From assembly GCF_014698235.1 (NCBI RefSeq), contig NZ_JACJSP010000004.1, positions 248,001 to 312,000 on the forward strand: a stretch of DNA of 64,000 nucleotides. The letters are read 5' to 3'. The number at the start of each line of letters is the position of its first letter. Position 1 is the first letter of the stretch. The stretch comes from Limnothrix sp. FACHB-406 (GTDB lineage: Bacteria; Cyanobacteriota; Cyanobacteriia; CACIAM-69d). The notes below the pieces were generated by a model. The model worked only from the letters and a program-made list of their open reading frames with translations. It ran no database searches and was not told the DNA's origin. The position numbers were made by a program, and so were the translations under genes. Below, one piece after another: positions 58,779 through 64,000 of this stretch.

Positions 58779-58831
58779 ATCTGGTGCTCAAGATCTGGTG
58801 CTCAAGATTTGGTGCTCAAGACCTGGCGCTA
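58777..58831. repeat. 14-bp tandem repeat joining two convergent stop codons
   Basis: AGATCTGGTGCTCA at 58777-58790 and 58791-58804, AGATTTGGTGCTCA at 58805-58818, and AGACCTGGCGCTA at 58819-58831. The first copy overlaps the SPFH stop (58776-58778) and the last contains the stop of the RluA-like gene (58829-58831), so the whole space between the genes is repeat. Confidence 0.9.
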
Positions 58832-59788
58832 ACTATGGGCGGGTTGGCCAAATGGCGACGGCGCAGGACAGCAAACCTCGATCGGGGCTTGGGTTTGGGG
58901 ATGGCGGAAGGCGAGGGTTTGGGCATGGAGCCAATAGCCACAGTCGCCGGGCAGGGCGATCGCATCGGGATCCCTTGCGGCCTCCGGCGCGATCGGGGTC
59001 AGTTGCGGTTGCCCACCGGCCCCATAGAGTGGGTCGCCCACGAGGGGAAATCCGGCGGCGGCTAAATGAATCCGAATTTGGTGAGGACGGCCCGTGAGAA
59101 TGGTGACTTCAACCAACATTTGGTCACGATCCCGCCGCAACACTTGGCAATCGCTGCGGGCAAAGGCTCCATCCGGGGTGACCCCGTAAAGATGCCCCAA
59201 TTGGGGGTGGGGAATTTTGCCGATCGGCTGCTCAATCCGAAACCGATTCATGGGAGCGTTGCCCATTGCCAAAGCCCAGTAGACCTTATGCATTTGTCGA
59301 TCGCGCATTTGTTGGGTCAGGTGCGATCGAGCCTGGGGCGATCGGGCCAACAACACCAAACCGGAAGTGCCGCGCCCCAGTCGGTGAATGGGCACAGGGC
59401 TGGATTGTGGATAGCGTTTTTGTAATTGCCGCAACAGGGTGTGTTCCAAGAAACCCCCCGCCGGCATCACGGGCAAGCCAGCGGGTTTCGCCACCACCAA
59501 CAGATCGGCATCTTCATAGAGCACTGCAAAATCCAGGGGCACGGTTGGTTCCACCCAAGGAGGGCGATGGTAGGTTAACCGTTGTCCCGATCGCAGAATT
59601 TGCTGAGGACTGGCCGGGCCATCTTCAACCAAAATTTGACCCGCCAAAATTCGATCGCGCCAAGTCTGTTCCGTGGAGTGCCGATAGTTTTGGCTGTAGT
59701 AGGCCAAAAGGGTGAGGCCCGCCGCTGCGCGATCGACCCGATCTTGATAGACCCAGCCCTGATTGAGCTTGCCGGTTTCTCCCGCCAT
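58829..59788 (-). CDS. RluA-family pseudouridine synthase with altered active-site motif
   Basis: A 319-residue protein: an S4-like start (QTWRDRILAGQILVEDGPASPQQILRSGQRLTYHRPPW), then the RluA catalytic domain with VVAKPAGLPVMPAGG, the active-site block IHRLGRGTSGLVLLAR, and TGRPHQIRIHLAAAGFPLVGDPLYG. RluA enzymes convert uridine to pseudouridine in rRNA or tRNA. The universal motif is HRLDxxTSG with the catalytic Asp; here the codon is GGG (Gly). I recall plant and cyanobacterial subfamilies with HRLGRGTSG, so this may be a real subgroup rather than a dead enzyme. Confidence 0.87.
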   Translation of the reverse strand: MAGETGKLNQGWVYQDRVDRAAAGLTLLAYYSQNYRHSTEQTWRDRILAGQILVEDGPASPQQILRSGQRLTYHRPPWVEPTVPLDFAVLYEDADLLVVAKPAGLPVMPAGGFLEHTLLRQLQKRYPQSSPVPIHRLGRGTSGLVLLARSPQARSHLTQQMRDRQMHKVYWALAMGNAPMNRFRIEQPIGKIPHPQLGHLYGVTPDGAFARSDCQVLRRDRDQMLVEVTILTGRPHQIRIHLAAAGFPLVGDPLYGAGGQPQLTPIAPEAARDPDAIALPGDCGYWLHAQTLAFRHPQTQAPIEVCCPAPSPFGQPAHS

Positions 59789-59810
59789 TCAGATATACAA
59801 ACTCGGATAT

Positions 59811-60239
59811 TCAAAGACGGTCGTTACTTTGGGGTGGCGACTGCGGAAAATGTGGCAGCTCCTCATTCAGGCAAACCCACGAAGCTGCGCTCGATGTCCA
59901 GATGTCCAACGCTGGATAAAAGTTACTTTGATCGTCAAGCGTCGTGAAGCGTATGGATGTGAAATCGGGCCTTGCTTCGCCGGTTGCGAATAAAGGGCTA
60001 CCGCAATTTGGACAAAAGCTGCGAGTTGTTTGAGCACCACTAGAGGCGCGAACGGAGTACGTGCTTGGAGAACCCGTAACCCTAATGGACTTTGTAGAGA
60101 CAACCACGCCAGATGCGAATGGCGCTCCGCTAGATTGCTGACAATCGCGACAATGGCAATTGAGCATCGCCATTGGTTGGCTAGAGCACTCGTAGCGTAT
60201 AACACCGCACGCACAGCCACCTGAAAATGGAACGTTCAT
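59811..60239 (-). CDS. GFA (glutathione-dependent formaldehyde-activating enzyme-like) family protein
   Basis: A 142-residue Mss4-like fold protein. The zinc-binding Cys pairs are in GGCACGVIRYEC (C9, C11), NCHCRDCQQ and FCPNCGSPLF, spaced as in the GFA/CENP-V family. Most members are of unknown activity despite the name. It follows the RluA-family gene on the same strand with a 22-base gap, so co-transcription is possible. Confidence 0.9.
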   Translation of the reverse strand: MNVPFSGGCACGVIRYECSSQPMAMLNCHCRDCQQSSGAPFASGVVVSTKSIRVTGSPSTYSVRASSGAQTTRSFCPNCGSPLFATGEARPDFTSIRFTTLDDQSNFYPALDIWTSSAASWVCLNEELPHFPQSPPQSNDRL

Positions 60240-60301
60240 AAAAGCCTTTCCTCATTTATGTCTCATAGCGCTTTGAGGCTCAACTATGCATTAAACAACC
60301 C

Positions 60302-61318
60302 TCAAAGGCGCGATCCTCCAATCAGAATAATTCCACCAAAGGCGCAGAACGTCCCGATCGCCACTCGCAAAATTTGCTGGCGACCGGTCACCTCTCGAAA
60401 TAACCACAGACCCCAAGCTGCATTCACCACGATCGCAAACTGAGTTAGGGGCATTCCCACCGCCATTCCGAGGTGATCGACCGCGAAAAAGCTGCCCACA
60501 TTCGCCACATTCCAAAGCATTCCCGAGCAAACCAACGCCAACAGGCTCGATCGGGGCAACTGCCGCAACACCCGACCGCCCCGTTGCCCAGCCAACAGAC
60601 TCGCTGTTCCCAAAATTCCAAGGGACATAGACGGCACAAAGGCGATCGGGCTTTGGGCCGCAAAGGCAAAGGGGACTGATTGCGATCCAAACAGCAACCC
60701 CACCACGCCACAAAGCCACCAGCCCTGATTCTGGATTTTGGGTCGGCGGCTGGGCTGCTGGCTCGATCGGTTAACCGGTGAATTGGTCGATCGAGTGTCT
60801 GGGGGTTGCGTTCCGGCCGGGCGATCGGGCCAATTCATCAGGGCAATTCCCGCCACCAGCAGCGCCACTCCCCCAACGGCCACCGGCAACAACACCGGCT
60901 CCCGAAAAAACAACGCTCCCCAAAGAAACGAAACCCCAATCCCGATCGTGGCCCACAGGGCCAACCCCCGCGCCAATCCCAAGGCCCGCACCACAAAAAT
61001 AGAGCCGTAATTGCCCAAGGCCCAAATCACCCCCGCCAGCAGGCCCCAACCATTGGGAATCCAAGCGCCAGAGGCGATCGCCAACGGAATGGCTAACAGC
61101 ACAATCCCGATCGCCATGCTCAGTTGCGCCGCCAAGGGATCCACCGTCGGTAGCCGCTTCACGGGCACTAGATACGACCCCCAAAACAGTGCCGCCACTG
61201 TTGCCCCCAACCAGCCCACGCCAGGGTGCGCCATCCCCACCGGGGCGATCGAACTAGCCGCCAGCGTTGCCGCCATCCATCCTGTAACGTCCAAAAGCCA
61301 AACTCTCCCGGTCAGCAT
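60302..61318 (-). CDS. DMT superfamily permease (GRP/EamA-like)
   Basis: A 338-residue membrane protein with about ten hydrophobic segments in two halves joined by a polar Pro/Arg/Gln-rich loop (about residues 168-200, NWPDRPAGTQPPDTRST). The start of the first half reads WLGATVAALFWGSYLVPVKR, which resembles the glucose/ribose porter (GRP/RhaT) family. Substrate unknown. The start is uncertain: ATG 61318, 61276 or 61234 (MAHPGVGW), the last being the most family-like. Confidence 0.85.
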   Translation of the reverse strand: MLTGRVWLLDVTGWMAATLAASSIAPVGMAHPGVGWLGATVAALFWGSYLVPVKRLPTVDPLAAQLSMAIGIVLLAIPLAIASGAWIPNGWGLLAGVIWALGNYGSIFVVRALGLARGLALWATIGIGVSFLWGALFFREPVLLPVAVGGVALLVAGIALMNWPDRPAGTQPPDTRSTNSPVNRSSQQPSRRPKIQNQGWWLCGVVGLLFGSQSVPFAFAAQSPIAFVPSMSLGILGTASLLAGQRGGRVLRQLPRSSLLALVCSGMLWNVANVGSFFAVDHLGMAVGMPLTQFAIVVNAAWGLWLFREVTGRQQILRVAIGTFCAFGGIILIGGSRL

Positions 61319-61407
61319 TCCTAACCCGGAGATGATGGCACAGGCTAGGCCCAGGCCAAGCGCGGTTTTTCCAAAAAACAGCCTTTGCCCGCCAGGTCGC
61401 CAACCAG

Positions 61408-61461
61408 TAGCCGAAAATTAGCCGAAAATTAGCCGAAAATTAGCCGAAAATTAGCCGAAAA
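61408..61461. repeat. 11-bp tandem repeat, 5 copies
   Basis: TAGCCGAAAAT at 61408-61418, 61419-61429, 61430-61440 and 61441-61451, then TAGCCGAAAA at 61452-61461. It is upstream of the permease gene and overlaps the T run of the PEP-CTERM terminator. Confidence 0.92.
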
Positions 61462-61495
61462 AAGGTGGGCGAGTTGACTTTGCTCAACTCACCCA
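61458..61495 (-). terminator. Terminator of the PEP-CTERM gene
   Basis: On the minus strand TGGGTGAGTTGA pairs with TCAACTCGCCCA (one mismatch) and is followed by CCTTTTTT. It lies about 205 bases after the PEP-CTERM stop. Confidence 0.75.
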
Positions 61496-61700
61496 TGACC
61501 TACCGAACCAAATCCATATCCATTGCTCGATCGAACTGGCGGATGGAACTTCAGCCCAATTGAAAGGTTCACCCGCCAGTCTGATGGCTAGCGATTGCTA
61601 ACAACTAGCAAGCGCTAGCCACCACCCACTTCAATCATCCGCCCATTCAATCATCTGCCTACTGTTGAGTGGCAACCCATGGCAGCATCACTTGAGCGGT

Positions 61701-62444
61701 CTAGCTATCTTGCTGACGACGGCGGGACACCAAGCCCAAAGCCGCAGCAGCAGCCAACGACAGCATCACCGAAGGCTCAGGCGTTGCCACCTTCGAGCCG
61801 GAAACACCACGAACCACAAACACCGTGTCGTTATAGTCCAGGTCACCGCCGGTCACGATGTCTTCAAAGCCCATCAGAGTCCAACCATCGCCCAGGTCAT
61901 AGGCAATCATGTGTTGCAACTTGTCGCCGTTGCGGTTGGCATCAGCGCCCAAGAAGTTCCAAGTCCCGGTGCCATAAACCTGATCCGAAGTCATGCCGGC
62001 GTAGTTTTCGCCACGGCTGTAACCATCAGAGTTCAGGAAGAAGTCAATCACGCTGCCTTTGCTGAAGGATCCGAGGCTCACGCCTTGACCCCGCTTCAGG
62101 GGGCCATCAGCCTCAGCCAAAATCGACTCCTTGGAAGACACATCGTTGAAGACCGTGCTCAAAGGGCCATTGTTGGCGGAAAAGAGCAACTGGTTGCGAT
62201 AACCTGCGCCTTCGTTGATGAAGTAAACTTCCAGCGAATCAGCAGCACCCGACCATTTCAGGCTGTTGGGGTTAATTTTTGAAAGTTCCAGCGCCGTAAA
62301 TGCTTTGCGCTCCTGTTGGACGTAAGTATCAAATTGGGCCAACTGTTCGGGAGTTAGTTGCAACGCGCGAGCAGCGGAGGCAGACATGGTGCCGACGAGG
62401 GTAGCCGCTGCGAGGACAAAGCCTTTCCAAATAAAACCTTTCAC
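61701..62444 (-). CDS. Exported DUF4114 protein with PEP-CTERM sorting signal
   Basis: A 247-residue protein. Signal peptide: MKGFIWKGFVLAAATLVGTMSASAARA. The mature part contains a DUF4114-like beta domain (FFLNSDGYSRGENYAGM to DGWTLMGFEDIVTGGDLDYNDTVFVVRG, the last with Asp residues likely to bind calcium). The C-terminus is a PEP-CTERM signal: TPEPSVMLSLAAAAALGLVSRRRQQ, recognised by exosortase/EpsH systems. GTG 62444 has GGAGGA eight bases upstream. It is likely a surface or matrix protein tied to polysaccharide export. No exosortase gene is visible here. Confidence 0.9.
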   Translation of the reverse strand: MKGFIWKGFVLAAATLVGTMSASAARALQLTPEQLAQFDTYVQQERKAFTALELSKINPNSLKWSGAADSLEVYFINEGAGYRNQLLFSANNGPLSTVFNDVSSKESILAEADGPLKRGQGVSLGSFSKGSVIDFFLNSDGYSRGENYAGMTSDQVYGTGTWNFLGADANRNGDKLQHMIAYDLGDGWTLMGFEDIVTGGDLDYNDTVFVVRGVSGSKVATPEPSVMLSLAAAAALGLVSRRRQQDS

Positions 62445-63298
62445 GATTTAAATCCTCCTAGTCCTAATCCGAATGTTCTTGGTGAGCAGTGGTAGTTTTG
62501 CTGGAATCGCTTTTCCTGACAGCACCCTTGATGTCGATCGCGCCCACTTACCAAACCGGTGAATGATTTAGTCCGCTTGTTTTGCCTGGAAAAGCACGCG
62601 CTCTTTTGGGTTCTTGATTTACTTGTACTGTGTTTACGAAAGCCTGTCTAGCGTTTTTCTGGCTCTTGGCGGAATCTTTAATTGCAAGCTAGTTTTATGA
62701 AGCCTATTTAAAGTTTAAAGATTAAATAAAGATCAAATTTAAAAAGACTAAAAGTCTTTATGGGCAAAGCTTTTGGCGATTGAGAATTTGAGAAAGTTTA
62801 AATTATGGTGACCGTCATCACGGGAAGTTTTTGTCAGAAATCACGAAGCCTTTAGGCGAAAAATTGATAACTCTGTTCAGGTGATTCTGCAAAAGTTGCT
62901 CCAAAAATCACTCCAAATTACTCAAGATTTTTGATTGCGATTTCTGATGCCATTGTCCTCTTGGGACTGATGAGTTGTCGTGGCTTTTGTGGCCAAAGGG
63001 CTGTTGAACTATTTCGGCTTTCGAGGGGCACGAAGAGGTTAGTAATCCTAAATGAAACGTTTTAGCCCGTTTTTCGGCTAATTCGGCTGTTTAGTGCCGG
63101 TTGATGCTGGGCTATGTTGGTTTTTTGCGCTGGGGAGTTGCGCGGCTGGGGCGATCGAGGGTTGCGAGTTGCCCGATTCGATTAGGGCGATGGATTGAGG
63201 AACTGTTGATTAACCCCAGCGGCCGGCAACCCAGGAGGGGCCATTGGTTTGAGATAATGGGAGCCGCGATGCTTTGTGGTTGCGGGAGGGCTTGAAGG
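62445..63298. other. AT-rich intergenic region
   Basis: About 850 bases between the PEP-CTERM gene and the DUF3370 gene, AT-rich up to about 63100. A plus-strand frame at 63101-63295 is in the same phase as the next gene but ends in a stop just before it and has no family features. GGGAGGG at 63284-63290 is the ribosome-binding site of the next gene. No RNA gene recognised. Confidence 0.45.
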
Positions 63299-64000
63299 AT
63301 GGTGTTGGCAAGCTGGCTACTGGCGGGGATTGTGGGAGCACAGGGCTTGCCACCCGGAACGCCTGCACCAAGTCCGAGTCCGAATCTACGGCCCCAAGAG
63401 GTGCGATCGCTCCCGGGACATTTGGATGCGGTGCCTGTGCTGAATAGCAACAGCCCGGAAATTGTCCAGCAAGCGGGAATTTTGCTCTCGACCTTTCCCC
63501 CTGCTGGGATGCGCAGTCCCGAGGCACACCTCAACCAGGTGTTTCAAGGGCGGTTTGATATTTTTGCCCACCACATTGCCAAAGCGGCGGCAACGGGGCC
63601 GGATGGGGCGATCGACCTGCGATCGCTCTATGTGGGAATTGTGCTGGGCAACGCGGATCCCAATCGATCGGCAACGGTGCGAGTTCTTCAGGGGGCCAGT
63701 TATCTCAGCCAGCCCGATGCGCCATTTATTGCGCTGCCGCCGATGGTGGATAACCCGATCGGCCAGGTCTACTCGGGCCCCGGCAGCCGAGCGGTGGATT
63801 GGGTGTTGCGCGGCCGCCGCCAAGCGGATTTGCCCGATCGGGTCACCATTCCCCCGGGCGAGACAGTTGTGCTGACCAGTTTGCCCATTCCGGTTCGATC
63901 GCTCAACCCACCCCTGAACGGTCGCTCAACCCTGCTGCGTCTGGACAGCGATCGCCCGGTTTATGCCGCCACCCTCGCCCGTTTTGCCCAGGCAACCCCC
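63299..64000 (+). CDS. DUF3370 family protein, 5' part (runs off the window)
   Basis: Open from ATG 63299 to the window end without a stop, at least 234 codons. The protein starts with a short hydrophobic signal (MVLASWLLAGIVGA), a Pro-rich linker (PPGTPAPSPSPNLRPQ) and the family pattern RSLPGHLDAVPVLNSNSPEIVQQAGILLSTFPPAGMRS, followed by HLNQVFQGRFDIFAHHIAK. Similar proteins are cyanobacterial, exported and of unknown function. GGGAGGG lies eight bases before the ATG. The missing 3' half probably holds the rest of the domain. Confidence 0.82.
   Translation, partial: MVLASWLLAGIVGAQGLPPGTPAPSPSPNLRPQEVRSLPGHLDAVPVLNSNSPEIVQQAGILLSTFPPAGMRSPEAHLNQVFQGRFDIFAHHIAKAAATGPDGAIDLRSLYVGIVLGNADPNRSATVRVLQGASYLSQPDAPFIALPPMVDNPIGQVYSGPGSRAVDWVLRGRRQADLPDRVTIPPGETVVLTSLPIPVRSLNPPLNGRSTLLRLDSDRPVYAATLARFAQATP

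Noticed and set aside
63101-63295. Plus-strand frame of 64 codons before the DUF3370 gene, in the same phase
   Set aside because: It ends in a stop at 63293-63295, has no motif and no ribosome-binding site; the true gene starts at 63299 with GGGAGGG.

Overview
The window is a 64 kb chromosomal segment of a cyanobacterium. Direct evidence is the very high density of the octamer GCGATCGC and its core CGATCG (the HIP1 palindrome of cyanobacteria), plus genes for a photosystem I subunit (psaK), phycocyanobilin synthesis (pcyA), a chlorophyll-cyclase helper (ycf54) and System II cytochrome c maturation (ccsA/ycf5). A HetZ-family gene suggests a filamentous lineage. No nif or other heterocyst gene is visible, so a non-heterocystous filament (Limnothrix/Pseudanabaena-like) is my guess only. 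No CRISPR array, insertion sequence, transposase, phage gene or rRNA operon was seen. One tRNA (Asn, GUU) is present.

Layout: 0-10 kb holds rpsB, a GT2 glycosyltransferase, an MFS transporter, a multi-PAS histidine kinase, a long AT-rich gap, pcyA, a 47-residue membrane protein too short for normal ORF lists, an ABC ATPase, a 21-bp tandem repeat array and tRNA-Asn. 10-20 kb holds the HetZ-like gene with a clear terminator, a secreted protein, a UvrD-like helicase, a YqiA-type esterase, an ECF sigma/anti-sigma/Spy-like operon, ycf54 and pdxJ. 21-31 kb holds a pentapeptide-repeat protein, der, a VIT-VWA protein, a single-pass helical-repeat protein, a composite TPR-GT61 glycosyltransferase and ccsA. 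31-41 kb holds psaK, trpF, a hybrid kinase, rlmN, a HEPN-RNase III fusion translationally coupled to a Uma2-type nuclease, and a cobalamin riboswitch ahead of a His-tailed cbiX. 41-47 kb holds rpsR, rpmG, RDD and ExbD proteins, a peroxiredoxin behind a PerR-like box, and atpD-atpC. 47-54 kb holds a cupin, a HesB/IscA protein and the str operon (rpsL-rpsG-fusA-tuf-rpsJ). 54-64 kb holds purN, recR, a membrane histidine kinase, an SPFH lipoprotein, an unusual RluA-family protein, GFA and DMT proteins, a PEP-CTERM protein and the start of a DUF3370 protein that runs off the end.

The most unusual locus is 37589-39513: a Swt1-like HEPN domain fused to RNase III, in which one metal-binding Asp is Asn, with a four-base overlap into a Uma2/PD-(D/E)XK nuclease gene. 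It could be a nuclease pair or a lineage-specific RNase III. A second window-wide pattern is that intergenic gaps repeatedly carry 2 to 7 tandem copies of short (11-21 bp) sequences that differ from locus to locus and often abut or include stop codons.

All calls come from reading the sequence and remembered family features. No database search was run.
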